Source: Paraperlucidibaca sp. (GTDB lineage Bacteria; Pseudomonadota; Gammaproteobacteria; Pseudomonadales; Moraxellaceae). Taken from it: a stretch of 64,000 nucleotides of DNA. Below the pieces are notes generated by a model. The model was given only the letters and a program-made list of their open reading frames with translations, ran no database searches and was not told the DNA's origin. Of this stretch, positions 38,848 to 51,594 are shown piece after piece (position 1 is the first letter of the stretch; each line of letters begins with the position of its first letter). The stretch covers positions 81,825-145,824 of the forward strand of contig JAGPVX010000038.1 of the NCBI GenBank assembly GCA_018066805.1, read 5' to 3'. The position numbers were made by a program, and so were the translations under genes.

Positions 38848-40644
38848 ATGGCCTTGCTTTCTCTGCGTGATGTATCCATTGCTTTTGGCGGCCCCGCGCT
38901 GCTATCAAAAGTGTCGTTTAGCCTTGAGCGTGGCGAGCGTGTCTGCGTTATTGGCCGCAATGGCGAGGGTAAATCGACCCTGCTAAAAATCATTGCCGGC
39001 GAATTGATAGCCGACACCGGCGAAGTCATGCGCACACAAGGTGCTCGCGTCGCGTCATTGCGCCAAGAGGTGCCACAGGGCTGGACCGGAACGGTTGAGG
39101 ACATTATTGCCGGCGGCTTTGATGATCTGCCCGATAGCGATGCCGCTTTGGAGGACTGGGAAATCCAGATCCGCATCAACAAGATCACTACGCGCTTAAG
39201 CCTCGACCCATACGCAGACTTCAATTCGCTTTCTGGTGGTCGTAAGCGCCGCGTTTTGCTCGCACGTGCATTGGTTACCGAGCCCGACATCTTGCTGCTC
39301 GATGAGCCCACCAACCACCTCGACGTACGCTCGATCACTTGGATCGAAGATTTCCTTTTAGGCTGGAATGGCACGCTGTTGTTCATCAGTCACGATCGTC
39401 GCTTCTTAGGCAATTTAGCGACTCGCTTGGTCGAAGTCGATCGTGGCCAACTGCGCAGCTACCCTGGCAATTACGAAGCCTATTTAGAACGCAAAGCTGA
39501 GCAGCTAAGCGCCGAAGGCCATCAAAACGCGGTGTTTGATAAAAAGCTCGCGCAAGAAGAAGTCTGGATACGCCAAGGCATTAAAGCCCGCCGTACCCGT
39601 AACGAAGGCCGCGTGCGTGACTTAGAACAACTACGTCGCGAGCGCGCTGAGCGCCGTAATCGCCAAGGTAACGCGCGCTTGGTAATGGCCGAAGCCGAAC
39701 GTTCAGGCAAGCTTGTACTAACGGCGGAGAACTTAAGCCTGAGTCTCGGTGGCCTCAACCTCGTTCAAGATTTCTCTACAGTCATTATGCGTGGCGATAA
39801 AATTGGCCTAATCGGCGATAACGGCGTCGGCAAAACCACGCTAATTCGTATGCTGCTAGATGACCTCGAGCCCGACGCTGGCAAAATCACTCACGGCACT
39901 CAGCTGTCAGTGAACTATTTTGACCAGCTCCGTAGCGCCCTCGACCTTGAGGCCACCGTGGTTGATAACGTTGGGCAAGGTTCGGATTACATCGAGATTA
40001 ATGGTCAGCGCAAACACATCCTGGGCTATCTACAAGACTTCCTATTCTCACCTCAACGCGCCCGTACGCCAGTGAAAGCGCTGTCGGGTGGCGAGCGTAA
40101 TCGCTTGCTGCTGGCCAAACTATTCACGCGGCCAAGCAACGTGCTCATCCTCGACGAACCTACCAACGACCTCGATGTTGAAACATTGGAGCTGCTTGAA
40201 GAGCTGCTGGTTAGCTATCCAGGCACCCTACTGCTAATTAGCCACGATCGAGCCTTTTTAGACGCGGTTGTAACGAGCACATGGGTATTTGAAGGCGAAG
40301 GTCAGATCAATGAATACGTCGGCGGTTATGCTGATTGGTTGCGCCAACGTCCAGAGCCCATTAGCACAGTGAGCGAAGTGCCTACGGCGAAAGCCGCGGC
40401 CACTTCTGCGAAGCCAGCCAAGCGCAAGCTCAGCTTTAAAGAGCAGCGCGAACTCGATGCTATTCCTGGGAAAATCGATGCCTTGGAAGCTGAGCAGGCC
40501 GAGCTACAAGCGGCACTTGCCGATGGCCAACTCTTTGTTAGCGATCTCGAAAAAGCCACCGCGATGGCTCAGCGCCTGCCATTAATTGATGATGAGTTAT
40601 TGGTGTTGCTGTCACGCTGGGAAGAGTTTGGCGGCGAGGCTTAA
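38848..40644 (+). CDS. uup: ABC-F family ATPase Uup
   Basis: 598 residues with two ABC domains and no membrane segment. Domain one: Walker A GRNGEGKST, signature LSGGRKRR, Walker B ILLLDEPTNHLD. Domain two: GDNGVGKTT, LSGGERNR, LILDEPTNDLD. A charged C-terminal extension with a coiled coil (EQRELDAIPGKIDALEAEQ) is the DNA-binding region of Uup. Uup is linked to ribosome function and transposon excision. The ATG at 38848 (MALLSLRDVSIAFGG) is chosen; the frame is open further upstream but without family resemblance. Confidence 0.93.
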   Translation: MALLSLRDVSIAFGGPALLSKVSFSLERGERVCVIGRNGEGKSTLLKIIAGELIADTGEVMRTQGARVASLRQEVPQGWTGTVEDIIAGGFDDLPDSDAALEDWEIQIRINKITTRLSLDPYADFNSLSGGRKRRVLLARALVTEPDILLLDEPTNHLDVRSITWIEDFLLGWNGTLLFISHDRRFLGNLATRLVEVDRGQLRSYPGNYEAYLERKAEQLSAEGHQNAVFDKKLAQEEVWIRQGIKARRTRNEGRVRDLEQLRRERAERRNRQGNARLVMAEAERSGKLVLTAENLSLSLGGLNLVQDFSTVIMRGDKIGLIGDNGVGKTTLIRMLLDDLEPDAGKITHGTQLSVNYFDQLRSALDLEATVVDNVGQGSDYIEINGQRKHILGYLQDFLFSPQRARTPVKALSGGERNRLLLAKLFTRPSNVLILDEPTNDLDVETLELLEELLVSYPGTLLLISHDRAFLDAVVTSTWVFEGEGQINEYVGGYADWLRQRPEPISTVSEVPTAKAAATSAKPAKRKLSFKEQRELDAIPGKIDALEAEQAELQAALADGQLFVSDLEKATAMAQRLPLIDDELLVLLSRWEEFGGEA

Positions 40645-40668
40645 GGACAAAAAAGCAAAGTGTCTGCC

Positions 40669-40698
40669 TCAAAGCTTGACCAGGCGGTCACGCTTTGG
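40669..40698 (+). repeat. Imperfect hairpin between uup and the ADC-like gene
   Basis: TGACC (40677-40681) pairs with GGTCA (40686-40690) over a 4-base loop, and after one mismatch CAAAGC-type bases at 40669-40675 pair with 40692-40698. No U-tract follows. It lies in the 89-base gap after uup, 35 bases before the next ATG; a weak terminator or leader structure is possible. Confidence 0.4.
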
Positions 40699-40733
40699 CA
40701 GGCTGCGCGCATTAATTTAAATGAGCGCCTTAA

Positions 40734-41450
40734 ATGACAGCTTTAGCCTCACACAATACACCTTCCTGCGACAACACCGATCTCCCTGATGTGCAAGCAC
40801 CAGCGCCTTGGACACTGACAGGCCAAGGCTATTTAATCGCATTGAAAATGCCCGAAGATGTACTGGATAGCTGCACATTCACACCAAGCTCTTTACGCAG
40901 CTCACGCCGCAGCAAGCTTAGCATTGCCATGCTCGTGAACTACGACAGCAGTCCAGTCGGCCCTTACCAAGAGCTGTTATTCATACCTGGAAGCTTTCAG
41001 TTTAACGATGCCCGTCGTGCCAGCATTAGCCGCATTTATGTATCGAGCCAAGCCTCAGTTACTAATGGAAGAAGCAACTGGGGTATCCCGAAGGATCGCT
41101 GCGACTTTGAGATCAACTTTAATGATAGCGGCACCGACTCTGCTCGTCTCACTGCCGATAATGGCGACATGATTGCAGAATTAGTTCTTAGCAGTATGGG
41201 CCCTAAACTGCCGCTTCCAACTAATCTTGTGCCAAAAGCTATTCGCACATTGTCGCAAGTTTGGGAAGGTCTTGAGTACACGCTAACACCGTCAACGACC
41301 GGCCATGGCAAATGGGCGAAGGTAATCGACTGGAAGTTTAACTCAGATTATTTTCCCGACTTAGCGAAAGGCCGCTGTATCGCTGCGATAAAAATCACTG
41401 ACTTTACAATGGTATTTCCAGAGCCTCGCATCCAAAGCTGGCGTGGTTGA
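40734..41450 (+). CDS. Acetoacetate decarboxylase-like protein
   Basis: 238 residues with features of the acetoacetate-decarboxylase fold: LVNYDSSPVGPYQELLFIPG (about 68-86) followed by NWGIPKDRCDFEI, where Lys120 occupies the place of the Schiff-base lysine of the true enzyme. The second lysine usually next to it is Asp here, so decarboxylase activity is doubtful. Relatives are cyclase/aldolase-dehydratase-like or unknown. No signal peptide. It stands between uup and the convergent hemE. Confidence 0.6.
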   Translation: MTALASHNTPSCDNTDLPDVQAPAPWTLTGQGYLIALKMPEDVLDSCTFTPSSLRSSRRSKLSIAMLVNYDSSPVGPYQELLFIPGSFQFNDARRASISRIYVSSQASVTNGRSNWGIPKDRCDFEINFNDSGTDSARLTADNGDMIAELVLSSMGPKLPLPTNLVPKAIRTLSQVWEGLEYTLTPSTTGHGKWAKVIDWKFNSDYFPDLAKGRCIAAIKITDFTMVFPEPRIQSWRG

Positions 41451-41456
41451 GAGCGA

Positions 41457-41492
41457 TGCAGCTAGAGCTTGAATGACTAAGCTCTAGCTGCA
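41457..41492. terminator. 14-bp perfect hairpin between convergent genes
   Basis: TGCAGCTAGAGCTT at 41457-41470 and its exact reverse complement at 41479-41492, with an 8-base loop. It begins seven bases after the ADC-like stop and ends ten bases before the hemE stop. There is no U-tract on either side, so it may act as a bidirectional 3'-end stabiliser or non-canonical terminator. Confidence 0.6.
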
Positions 41493-41501
41493 CCTGGCCG
41501 C

Positions 41502-42602
41502 TTAGCGCGGCTGGTGGAATTTCCCCGAGCGCTGTACCACAGCCTCAATGAACGCACCGGCGTGCACCGGATCAACAAACTGTTCAATGCCATGGCCCAG
41601 GTTGAAGATATGGCCGCTACCGGCGGTTTCACCGAGCTCAGGCGTCCACACATTGGCATAGCTAGCTAGCAGTTGCTCTACTTCTTGCTCGATGCGTGGC
41701 AGTGGCGCGTAGAGCATGGATGGATCCATATTGCCTTGCAGCGCAACACGATGGCCTACGCGAGCACGCGCCTCGCCTAAGTCGGTGGTCCAGTCTAGAC
41801 CCAAGGCATCAACGCCAGTGTCCGCCATTGCTTCCAACCATTGCCCACCGCCTTTGGTAAACAGGGTGATGGGCACACGACGACCGTCGTTTTCACGGAT
41901 CAAACCATCGACGATTTGCTGCATATAGCGCAATGAGAACTCGCGATAAGCACCATGTGAAAGCGCCCCGCCCCATGAGTCGAAAATCTGAATCGCTTGC
42001 GCGCCGGCACGGATTTGCGCATTCAAATACAGTGTTACCGATTGCGCGAGTTTATCGAGCAGTGCGTGCAGCACTTCTGGGTTCGTCGCCATCAAGGTTT
42101 TCGACTCGCGGAAATCGCGCGAGGAACCGCCTTGAATCATATACGTCGCTAATGTCCACGGACTGCCAGCAAAGCCAATCAGCGGCACTTGGCCTTTTAG
42201 CTCGCGACGAATCGTGCGCACGGCATCCATGACATAGCCTGTGTCTAACTCAGGGTCCGGGATAGGCAGCGCCGCGACATCGGCCATGGTGCGCACCGTA
42301 CGTTGAAAGCGCGGGCCTTCGCCAGTTTCAAAATACAGACCCAAACCCATGGCATCGGGAATAGTCAGGATGTCGGAGAATAAAATCGCGGCATCAAGAG
42401 GAAAGCGACGCAGCGGCTGCATTGTGACTTCGCAGGCGAGCTCAGGGTTTTTCATTAGCTTCATGAAGTCGCCGGCTTGAGCGCGAGTAGCGCGATATTC
42501 AGGCAGATAGCGCCCGGCTTGGCGCATCATCCAAACCGGTGTGCGGTCGGTGCTCTGACGCAGCAAGGCACGTAAGTAGCGATCATTTTGCAACTCAGAC
42601 AT
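41502..42602 (-). CDS. hemE: Uroporphyrinogen decarboxylase
   Basis: 366 residues; converts uroporphyrinogen III to coproporphyrinogen III in heme synthesis. The signatures [16 protein letters not shown] (near residue 21-36) and [18 protein letters not shown] are present, with the conserved Asp in [12 protein letters not shown]. The start at 42602 ([10 protein letters not shown]) matches the family; a longer frame to 42767 has no resemblance and would overlap the lipoprotein gene on the other strand. In many gammaproteobacteria hemE follows gltD; here a lipoprotein gene and terminator lie between them. Confidence 0.96.
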   Translation of the reverse strand: MSELQNDRYLRALLRQSTDRTPVWMMRQAGRYLPEYRATRAQAGDFMKLMKNPELACEVTMQPLRRFPLDAAILFSDILTIPDAMGLGLYFETGEGPRFQRTVRTMADVAALPIPDPELDTGYVMDAVRTIRRELKGQVPLIGFAGSPWTLATYMIQGGSSRDFRESKTLMATNPEVLHALLDKLAQSVTLYLNAQIRAGAQAIQIFDSWGGALSHGAYREFSLRYMQQIVDGLIRENDGRRVPITLFTKGGGQWLEAMADTGVDALGLDWTTDLGEARARVGHRVALQGNMDPSMLYAPLPRIEQEVEQLLASYANVWTPELGETAGSGHIFNLGHGIEQFVDPVHAGAFIEAVVQRSGKFHQPR

Positions 42603-42691
42603 CGACACTTTCCTCCAATCAATTTTGCGGTACATTTGCTGTCTGCACCTAGGCCGTCGTATTGTATCAGCGAACGAGGGAGTACTCAGAC

Positions 42692-43066
42692 ATGACACGA
42701 TTTTTGCTGATATTGATATCAATAACACTAGTGAGCGCCTGCGCCACTCGCGAGCGCTATGAGGCACGTATCGACACCTATGTCGGCAAATCTATCAATG
42801 TGGTGATGGATGACTGGGGCTATCCCAGCGGTAGTTTCGAAGCCCCTAACGGTAATACGGTTTATACCTGGGATAAACAATCGAGCTATACCAGCTCACC
42901 CAGCGTACAGACCGGGGTTTTTACCGGCAGCAGCAATGGTGGATTTTTTACTGGCCTCGGCTTTGGTAGCAACACGATAACTCGCCGCTGCCAAACCTAT
43001 TTTGAAGTCAATAAGCAGAAAGTGATTCTACGCTGGCGCACTCAAGGTAATGACTGCCGAGAGTAA
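42692..43066 (+). CDS. Small predicted lipoprotein
   Basis: 124 residues. The signal peptide ends in VSAC (Cys17). The mature part opens with a [18 protein letters not shown] segment, reminiscent of short lipoproteins that carry a GxP turn after a helix, followed by a Gly/Ser-rich stretch and [11 protein letters not shown] with a second cysteine, and a C-terminal third cysteine (NDCRE), perhaps forming a disulfide. A GAGGGAG box precedes the ATG. Function unknown. It diverges from hemE and ends at a terminator shared with gltD. Confidence 0.8.
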   Translation: MTRFLLILISITLVSACATRERYEARIDTYVGKSINVVMDDWGYPSGSFEAPNGNTVYTWDKQSSYTSSPSVQTGVFTGSSNGGFFTGLGFGSNTITRRCQTYFEVNKQKVILRWRTQGNDCRE

Positions 43067-43110
43067 CTCTTAGCTTTCATAGAGCGCGCCACGACGTTTC
43101 TCGAGACATA

Positions 43111-43140
43111 AAAAAGGCCAGCATCAACGCTGGCCTTTTT
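43111..43140. terminator. Bidirectional rho-independent terminator
   Basis: A 7-bp stem, GGCCAGC (43116-43122) with GCTGGCC (43129-43135), flanked by five A on the left and a run of T on the right. It separates the lipoprotein gene from the convergent gltD and fits termination from both directions. Confidence 0.92.
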
Positions 43141-43156
43141 TATCGATCAGGACTAC

Positions 43157-44605
<1,449 letters not shown>

Positions 44606-47600
44606 TTACTGCGGATTAGACACGGTGCTTTTCAGCAGTTCTTTAATGTTGGCGGCTTTAGGTTTAACCAGCCAGAATTTGCGATGGTAATCATCAAACT
44701 CCTCCAACACGACACGCCCCCACTCACTATCAGTCGCTTTTACGTAATCACGCAATACCGACTTCAAGTGATGGCGATGTGGGCCCATAGGTTCGGTACT
44801 AATGCGATGAATCTCGATCAACTCATGATTGCAACGATCGAAGAAGTTATTCTCCAAGTCGAGCACATAGGCGAAGCCGCCAGTCATACCGGCACCAAAG
44901 TTCAAGCCTGTTGAGCCCAAAATAGTAACCAAACCACCAGTCATGTATTCGCAGCAATGATCGCCAGCGCCTTCAATGACTGCATGACACCCCGAGTTAC
45001 GTACCGCGAATCGCTCGCCAGCAGTACCGGCAGCATAAAGTGTGCCGCCCGTTGCGCCATAGAGGCAGGTGTTGCCGATTATGGCCGTGTCTTGCGACTT
45101 AAATGCAGCGCCTTTCGAAGGGCGAATCACCAACTGACCGCCAGCCATGCCTTTACCGACGTAATCGTTGGCATCACCTTCGAGGTGTAGGTTCAGGCCA
45201 CCGGCATTCCAGACGCCAAAGCTCTGACCGGCAGTACCAGTGAATTTCAATGTGATCGGTGCATCGCTCATGCCTTGATCGCCATGACGCAGTGCAATTT
45301 CACCCGATACTCGTGCGCCAATTGAGCGGTCACAGTTACCGATAGAGTAACTAAACTCACCACCTTTCTTGCCTTCAATCGCCGGCAGGATCTCAGCCAC
45401 AATCTTCTCAGCCAACACACCTTTATCGAATGGCTCGTTGCGCTTGTCTTGGCAGAACTGTGGTTTATCTGCAGAGATGTGATCGTTTTTCAACAATGGC
45501 ATCAGGTCTAGGCGCTTATGCTTTTCAGTCGTGCCGGGCAGACATTCAAGCAAGTCAGTACGACCAATTAGCTCGCTCAGTGAGGCTACACCGAGCACGG
45601 CCAACCATTGGCGCGTCTCTTCTGCGATGAACTTGAAGAAGTTCATCAGCATTTCGGGCTCACCAATGAAGTGGTCCTGACGCAATTTATCTTGCTGAGT
45701 AGCAACACCAGTGGCGCAGTTATTCAAATGGCAAATACGCAGGTATTTACAGCCTAAAGCGATCATCGGTGTTGAGCCGAAACCAAAGCTTTCTGCACCT
45801 AAAATAGCCGCCTTCACCACATCGAGACCAGTTTTCAAGCCGCCATCGGTTTGCACGCGCACCTTGCCGCGCAGGTCATTAGCACGCAGCGCTTGTTGCG
45901 CTTCAGACAGACCTAATTCCCATGGCGAACCGGCGTGATGGATCGAGCTCAAGGGCGAAGCTGCAGTACCGCCGTCATAACCGGAAATAGTGATGAGGTC
46001 GGCGTAGGCCTTGGCAACACCAGCAGCAATGGTACCAACGCCAGGTTCAGACACGAGCTTGACCGACACTAATGCTCTTGGATTGACTTGCTTCAAGTCA
46101 AAAATAAGCTGCGACAAATCTTCGATCGAATAAATATCGTGATGCGGTGGTGGTGAAATCAGCGTTACACCAGGCACCGAATGGCGCAAACGAGCGATCA
46201 GAGCATTGACCTTGCCGCCTGGCAACTGGCCACCCTCGCCCGGCTTGGCGCCTTGAGCAACTTTAATCTGCAGCACTTCAGCACTAGCTAAGTAAGCTGG
46301 CGTGACACCAAAACGACCCGATGCAACTTGCTTAATTTTCGAGTTTTTCAGTGTGCCATAGCGCACAGGATCTTCGCCGCCCTCACCGGAGTTAGAGCGG
46401 CCGCCGAGTGTGTTCATGGCAATAGCAATCGACTCGTGAGCCTCAGGCGAGAGTGCGCCCAATGACATGCCTGCCGAGTCGAAGCGTCGCAGAATTGCTT
46501 CCAGCGGCTCGACTGCGTCAATCGCCAATGGTGTCGCAGCTTTTTTCAGCTGCAATAAATCACGCAGTGTCGTCACTGGGCGTAAGTTCACCAAGTCGGC
46601 ATAGGCCTGATAGTCGCTGTAAGCACCGGAGCGTACGGCCGTGTGTAGGCTATTGATCACGTCTGGATTAAAGGCGTGATACTCCTTGCCATAAACAAAC
46701 TTGAGCAAGCCACCTTGATCAATTTGCTTACGCGCACGCCATGCATCTGCACCAAGTAAACGCTGATCGACTTCCAGCTCAGCAAAGCCAGCGCCTTGAA
46801 TGCGGCTTGGTACACCTTTGAAGCAAAGGTCGACCACTTCACGATTAAGACCAACCGCCTCAAAAAGCTGAGCGCCACGATAAGAGGCCACTGTAGAAAT
46901 ACCCATTTTTGATAGGATTTTCAGTAGACCTTTATCGACGCCTTTGCGGAAATACGCTTGCGCCTCAAGTGGGTCGCCAAGGATTTCGCCGCTGCGAGCC
47001 ATATCGGCAATGATGTCATAAGCCAAATAAGGGTAAATAGCGGTAGCACCAAAGCCTAATAAAACGGCGAAATGGTGTGCATCGCGCGCGACAGCCGTTT
47101 CTACAATAAGGTTAGCGTCACAGCGCAAACCCACTTTTATTAAATAATGGTGAATAGCACCAGTTGCCATCAATGCGTTGATTGGCAAGTAGTTTTCACG
47201 AATATTTCGGTCACTTAAGACTAGCTGCGAACGACCAGCACTGACTGCAGCCTCAGCTTGTTTACAAACTCGTAGTATCGCCGCTTGCAAGCCTTCATCT
47301 TCGGCATAGTTTAAGTCGATAGCTTCCGACTCAAAGCCTGGCAGATCAACGCTTTGCAGCTGCTGGAACTTGCTATGCGAAAGTACAGGGCTGGAAACAA
47401 TCGCGCGACGCGCATGCTCTGGCGTCTCTTCAAAGATATTCAGCTCTGGACCAAATGCTGTCTCCAAAGACATCACAATAGCTTCGCGCAAAGGATCAAT
47501 TGGCGGGTTAGTGACCTGGGCAAACTGCTGGCGGAAATAATCCGCCAAGTGCCGCACGCGACCAGAGAGAACAGCCATTGGCGTGTCATCGCCCATTGAG

Positions 47601-49072
47601 CCGACAGCTTCTTGGCCAGCCTCTGCTAGCGGACGAATAATTTGATCGCGCTCTTCATACGTTACCAAGAACATTTTTTGGTAAATATTTAAGCGCTCAC
47701 GAGACACTTGGCCAAGCAGCTGCTTCTCTAAAGCACTGTCGCTTTCGATACGACGAGCTTCTGCACGTAGCCACTTTTTATAAGGTTGCGCATTTTTCAG
47801 CACATCATCGATAGCTTTAGTATCGAGCAAAGTGCCGGTCTGCGTATCGACAGCAATCAACTTACCTGGGCCAACACGACCTTTAGAAATGACATCTTCT
47901 GGCGCGTAATTCCACACGCCAATCTCAGATGCTAGCGTGATATAGCCGTTTTTAGTGATGACATAGCGCGCTGGACGCAGGCCATTACGATCGAGCATAC
48001 AAACCGCATAACGACCATCGGTAATGACTAAACCTGCCGGGCCATCCCAAGCTTCCATGTGCTTGGCGTTATATTCGTAAAATGCACGTAGATCGGTATC
48101 CATGGAGTCGACGTTTTGCCATGCAGGAGGCACTAGCGTACGCAGAGCACGGAATAGGCTCATGCCGCCAGCTAGTAGAATCTCCAGCATATTATCGAGG
48201 CTGGATGAGTCAGAGCCGGTCAGGTTGATGAGCGGCGTCAGCTCAGTCAGGCCTGGTAAATCTGGATGGGTAAACTTCGGCGTACGCGCCAATGCCCACT
48301 GACGATTACCACTGACAGTATTGATTTCACCATTGTGCGCCAAGTAGCGGAATGGCTGAGCCAAAGGCCAGCGAGGCAGCGTATTGGTGGAGAAGCGCTG
48401 GTGAAATACGCAGATATGCGTAGCCATGCGAGGATCGCCGAGATCGGTGAAGAAGCTCGGCAAATCTGCCGGCATCACCAAACCTTTATACGATATGACT
48501 TGTGTCGATAGTGTCGTGACGTAATACAGCAAGTCATCACGCAGCTTTTGCTCTGCACGGCGACGCGCTAAAAATAGCTTACGATTAGCAGTCTCTTCAT
48601 CAAAGCCGTCAGCCTGCACAAAGACCTGCTCAAAAACCGGTAAAGAGCGCAAGGCGATCTCGCCGAGGATACTGTTATCGGTAGGCACTTTACGCCAGCC
48701 AGCAACACTTAAACCTTCAGCTGCCAACTCGGCAGCTAATGTATCGCGCGCGTGCTGTGCTTTCACTGGATCGGTATTAAGAAAGACTAGGCCTGCCGCG
48801 AAGCGCTCATTAAGGCTAACGCCTAACTCGGCTTGAGCAACAGACTTGAAGAACTCTCGAGGCATGGCCAACAACAAACCGCAACCGTCTCCGGTCTTGC
48901 CATCGGCAGCAATAGCGCCTCGGTGCGTCATGCAGCTGAGTGACTCAATAGCTGTTTGAACTAGGTGGTGACTAGCATCGCCTGTCATGTGCGCTATGAG
49001 GCCAAACCCGCAGTTATCGCGAAATTCGTCGGGATGATATAAGCCTGCGTTGACGACCGTTGGTTCTTCCAT
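44606..49072 (-). CDS. gltB: Glutamate synthase (NADPH) large subunit
   Basis: 1488 residues; makes two glutamates from glutamine and 2-oxoglutarate. The glutaminase domain starts at the processed cysteine (NCGFGLIAH, about residue 20) after a short propeptide. The central and FMN-binding synthase domains contain the [11 protein letters not shown] and [12 protein letters not shown] segments and the iron-sulfur cysteines ([15 protein letters not shown]). The C-terminal glycine-rich beta-helix domain is complete. The ATG at 49072 is chosen; the TTG one codon upstream is not needed. gltD follows. Confidence 0.98.
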   Translation of the reverse strand: MEEPTVVNAGLYHPDEFRDNCGFGLIAHMTGDASHHLVQTAIESLSCMTHRGAIAADGKTGDGCGLLLAMPREFFKSVAQAELGVSLNERFAAGLVFLNTDPVKAQHARDTLAAELAAEGLSVAGWRKVPTDNSILGEIALRSLPVFEQVFVQADGFDEETANRKLFLARRRAEQKLRDDLLYYVTTLSTQVISYKGLVMPADLPSFFTDLGDPRMATHICVFHQRFSTNTLPRWPLAQPFRYLAHNGEINTVSGNRQWALARTPKFTHPDLPGLTELTPLINLTGSDSSSLDNMLEILLAGGMSLFRALRTLVPPAWQNVDSMDTDLRAFYEYNAKHMEAWDGPAGLVITDGRYAVCMLDRNGLRPARYVITKNGYITLASEIGVWNYAPEDVISKGRVGPGKLIAVDTQTGTLLDTKAIDDVLKNAQPYKKWLRAEARRIESDSALEKQLLGQVSRERLNIYQKMFLVTYEERDQIIRPLAEAGQEAVGSMGDDTPMAVLSGRVRHLADYFRQQFAQVTNPPIDPLREAIVMSLETAFGPELNIFEETPEHARRAIVSSPVLSHSKFQQLQSVDLPGFESEAIDLNYAEDEGLQAAILRVCKQAEAAVSAGRSQLVLSDRNIRENYLPINALMATGAIHHYLIKVGLRCDANLIVETAVARDAHHFAVLLGFGATAIYPYLAYDIIADMARSGEILGDPLEAQAYFRKGVDKGLLKILSKMGISTVASYRGAQLFEAVGLNREVVDLCFKGVPSRIQGAGFAELEVDQRLLGADAWRARKQIDQGGLLKFVYGKEYHAFNPDVINSLHTAVRSGAYSDYQAYADLVNLRPVTTLRDLLQLKKAATPLAIDAVEPLEAILRRFDSAGMSLGALSPEAHESIAIAMNTLGGRSNSGEGGEDPVRYGTLKNSKIKQVASGRFGVTPAYLASAEVLQIKVAQGAKPGEGGQLPGGKVNALIARLRHSVPGVTLISPPPHHDIYSIEDLSQLIFDLKQVNPRALVSVKLVSEPGVGTIAAGVAKAYADLITISGYDGGTAASPLSSIHHAGSPWELGLSEAQQALRANDLRGKVRVQTDGGLKTGLDVVKAAILGAESFGFGSTPMIALGCKYLRICHLNNCATGVATQQDKLRQDHFIGEPEMLMNFFKFIAEETRQWLAVLGVASLSELIGRTDLLECLPGTTEKHKRLDLMPLLKNDHISADKPQFCQDKRNEPFDKGVLAEKIVAEILPAIEGKKGGEFSYSIGNCDRSIGARVSGEIALRHGDQGMSDAPITLKFTGTAGQSFGVWNAGGLNLHLEGDANDYVGKGMAGGQLVIRPSKGAAFKSQDTAIIGNTCLYGATGGTLYAAGTAGERFAVRNSGCHAVIEGAGDHCCEYMTGGLVTILGSTGLNFGAGMTGGFAYVLDLENNFFDRCNHELIEIHRISTEPMGPHRHHLKSVLRDYVKATDSEWGRVVLEEFDDYHRKFWLVKPKAANIKELLKSTVSNPQ

Positions 49073-49221
49073 CAATAAGTCACCTTATGAAACAAAGGTT
49101 TATGGTTTCCTTGTGGACACAGTAAAATCGCATACCACAAAAAATGGATGCGCATATTACTGGAAAACCGCGTTTTACTCAATTAGCCAGTGGTGATCTC
49201 ACGCGCCGGCCTGTAAAAAAA

Positions 49222-49950
49222 CTACGGAGCTCGACCCTGATTTTTTTGTAGCGACTCGACTGGGTCTACTCCTTGAAATGGCTGAGCTGTTAGCTCTGCT
49301 GACTCTGCTTTAGCAGCCGCTGCCGCCCTAGCATTTGCCAGCGCCTCCTGCTGCGCCAAGTAATTTTTCGCTAAAACAGCGCGCACCGATGCCAGCGAAA
49401 TTTGATAACTCTCCCACGGGCGCACTAAAAACTGCCCGCCAAAGCCAGTCAAGCTCTCCGCCACCGCTACCGCTTGGTCGCTGCTATAAAACTCACCGTA
49501 GCTTACAACGAAGCGTGACCTTGCTGTTGTGACCAAGCCCAGTGCGGGGTCTGGCATTTCTGGCAACTCAAAACAGCGTAAATCGGCGCTATTGCCATTT
49601 TGCGTCAAAAACTCCGTGGCGCCTCGCTCAGACGAAAACACCGCAAGCTGAATTGTGTAGCCAGCTTTGTCTTGTGCCGCCAGCCATTGCTCCGAACGAT
49701 ATTGCGAGTAGCGCTGCGGCGCTAAACCATCAAAAGGCACAGGCTGGTCGCCACCATTATCAGGCACTATTTCAGGGAAGGCACCAAAGCCTTCTTTAAA
49801 TTCGGTTTCGCCAGCACGTACGATATTACCCAGCTCTTTTTCATTCATGTCGACACGCTCAGGTACTCTGGCATTGAGCACGACCAAGCCGATTATGAAT
49901 ACCACGATCAGAGCGAGGCCGATGCGTGACTGGAAGCGAGAGACATTCAT
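49222..49950 (-). CDS. SPOR-domain membrane protein (DamX-like position)
   Basis: 242 residues. One N-terminal membrane helix (about 10-27), a low-complexity periplasmic linker, and a SPOR-like segment ([19 protein letters not shown], about 95-115, to [14 protein letters not shown]), followed by an Ala/Glu-rich coiled coil. SPOR domains bind denuded septal glycan strands. Its place after aroB matches damX of E. coli and related genes of Pseudomonas, but it is shorter and lacks the AAA part. It overlaps the aroB stop by four bases. Confidence 0.72.
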   Translation of the reverse strand: MNVSRFQSRIGLALIVVFIIGLVVLNARVPERVDMNEKELGNIVRAGETEFKEGFGAFPEIVPDNGGDQPVPFDGLAPQRYSQYRSEQWLAAQDKAGYTIQLAVFSSERGATEFLTQNGNSADLRCFELPEMPDPALGLVTTARSRFVVSYGEFYSSDQAVAVAESLTGFGGQFLVRPWESYQISLASVRAVLAKNYLAQQEALANARAAAAAKAESAELTAQPFQGVDPVESLQKNQGRAP

Positions 49951-51041
49951 GCCGTGACTCCAGCTGCAGCCAAAGTGTCGCGAACTAAGCTTAGGTCAGT
50001 CATATCAACTACCACGGCCTCGCCCACGCGCTTCAGCAGCACCAAACGCAATTGACCATCAACGTTCTTTTTATCTACCGCCATGGCGGCCAGAAAATCT
50101 GCTTGCGAAATGCTCACAGGCGCTTGCACAGGCAGGCCAGCAGCGAGCAGTAATGTGCGCAACTCTTTCACTTCGCTGGTGCTAATCCAGCCCATGCGTT
50201 GCGACAAATCTGCCGCCATCAACATGCCAACTGCGACCGCTTCGCCGTGTAGCCAGCTGCCATAGCCCATATTGGTTTCGATGGCATGACCAAAGGTATG
50301 ACCTAAATTAAGCAATGCGCGGACATCATGCCGCTCTAACTCATCGGCGGCAACCACCTCGGCTTTATGCTGACAGGAGCGCGCCACAGCCTCAGCTAAA
50401 ACCGCTGGTTCGCGCGCCATCAATGCTGGCATCTGCTCATGTAGCCATTGCAAAAACGTAGTGTCGCGAATCAAGCCGTATTTGATGACTTCAGCCAAAC
50501 CCGCCGACAGCTCACGATCAGGCAAAGTGCGCAGCACGGCAGTGTCGGCCAAAACCACTTGTGGCTGCATAAAGGCACCAATCATATTTTTTCCCAAAGG
50601 ATGATTGATGCCGGTTTTGCCGCCCACAGAGGAATCGACTTGCGCGAGCAAGGTGGTGGGAATCTGAATAAAATTAACGCCGCGCTGATACGTGGCGGCA
50701 GCAAAGCCGGTCATATCGCCAATAACACCGCCGCCAAGCGCTATTAATGTGACTTTACGGCCAAAGCGAGCCTGCAGCAAGGCATCAAAAATAAGCTGTA
50801 AATGCTGCCAATCTTTGTACTGCTCGCCATCGGGCAGAATCACTTCAGCAACGGTTAAGCCGGCCTTCTGCAGAACCTCGCGCACGGGAGCCAGATACAG
50901 CGGAGCGACCGTGGTGTTGCTGACCAACATGACTTGGCGGCCGACAATATGCGGCAAGAGCAAATCGGCTTGGGCAAATACCTGCTCATCGATATGAATA
51001 GGGTAACTGCGCTGACCTAAGGCCACGGTTAACACGGGCAT
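49947..51041 (-). CDS. aroB: 3-dehydroquinate synthase
   Basis: 364 residues; second step of the shikimate pathway. Signatures are [34 protein letters not shown] (NAD-binding), [21 protein letters not shown] (substrate and metal site), and [12 protein letters not shown] (zinc-binding His). The gene follows aroK after 28 bases and is coupled to the SPOR gene, giving the common aroK-aroB-SPOR order. Confidence 0.97.
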   Translation of the reverse strand: MPVLTVALGQRSYPIHIDEQVFAQADLLLPHIVGRQVMLVSNTTVAPLYLAPVREVLQKAGLTVAEVILPDGEQYKDWQHLQLIFDALLQARFGRKVTLIALGGGVIGDMTGFAAATYQRGVNFIQIPTTLLAQVDSSVGGKTGINHPLGKNMIGAFMQPQVVLADTAVLRTLPDRELSAGLAEVIKYGLIRDTTFLQWLHEQMPALMAREPAVLAEAVARSCQHKAEVVAADELERHDVRALLNLGHTFGHAIETNMGYGSWLHGEAVAVGMLMAADLSQRMGWISTSEVKELRTLLLAAGLPVQAPVSISQADFLAAMAVDKKNVDGQLRLVLLKRVGEAVVVDMTDLSLVRDTLAAAGVTA

Positions 51042-51069
51042 GGGTTCTCGACCTGACTAAAGTGCGGAC

Positions 51070-51594
51070 TTAGCGTAAACCCAACACTTGTAAAATATGG
51101 AATGCGACATCGCGCGCGCTGCTGCGCTCGGTGGGCATGATGTAGTGCGCAACCTCGCGATACAGAGGGTCACGCTCAATAAGCAAGGCGGTGAGTTTAG
51201 CGCGTGGGTCTGGCGTTTGCAGCAATGGCCGGTTTTGGTCGCGCGCCGTGCGCTCAAGCTGACGCTCTACCGGCGTTTCCAAGTAAATAACCGTGCCGCG
51301 TGCATGCAAAGCCGCGCGATTTTCAGCGCGCATGATAGCGCCGCCGCCCGTTGCTAAAACGATATGCTGCCGCTGCGTTAGTGCCTCAATAACCATGGAC
51401 TCGCGTTGGCGAAAGCCAGTTTCGCCCTCAATATCAAAGATCCACGGGATATTTGCACCCGTACGCGCTTCGATTTCATGATCTGAATCGATAAAGTCCC
51501 AGCGCAAAAGCTCGGCTATCTGGCGGCCGATAGTGGTTTTACCCGCTCCCATCGGTCCGACTAGAAAAATATTCTTCACCCTCGCCTGGTGCAT
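51070..51594 (-). CDS. aroK: Shikimate kinase
   Basis: 174 residues. Walker [13 protein letters not shown] (about 13-24), the shikimate-binding [11 protein letters not shown] (Asp at ~38) and the second motif FRQRESMVI, and GGGAIMR are present. It phosphorylates shikimate at O3. The first 56 bases overlap the end of the secretin gene in another frame. The chosen ATG gives the Walker A at the standard distance from the N terminus. Confidence 0.96.
   Translation of the reverse strand: MHQARVKNIFLVGPMGAGKTTIGRQIAELLRWDFIDSDHEIEARTGANIPWIFDIEGETGFRQRESMVIEALTQRQHIVLATGGGAIMRAENRAALHARGTVIYLETPVERQLERTARDQNRPLLQTPDPRAKLTALLIERDPLYREVAHYIMPTERSSARDVAFHILQVLGLR

Noticed and set aside
44606..49072. 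Many plus-strand open frames inside gltB
   Set aside because: They lie opposite strongly conserved gltB domains, lack ribosome binding sites and show no family resemblance; they are shadows of the real gene.
51539..51594. The 56-base overlap of the secretin and aroK genes suggested a frameshift or annotation error
   Set aside because: aroK's Walker A requires the chosen start, and the secretin's conserved end lies before the overlap followed by a nonconserved tail. Both frames are intact, so it is a true overlap.
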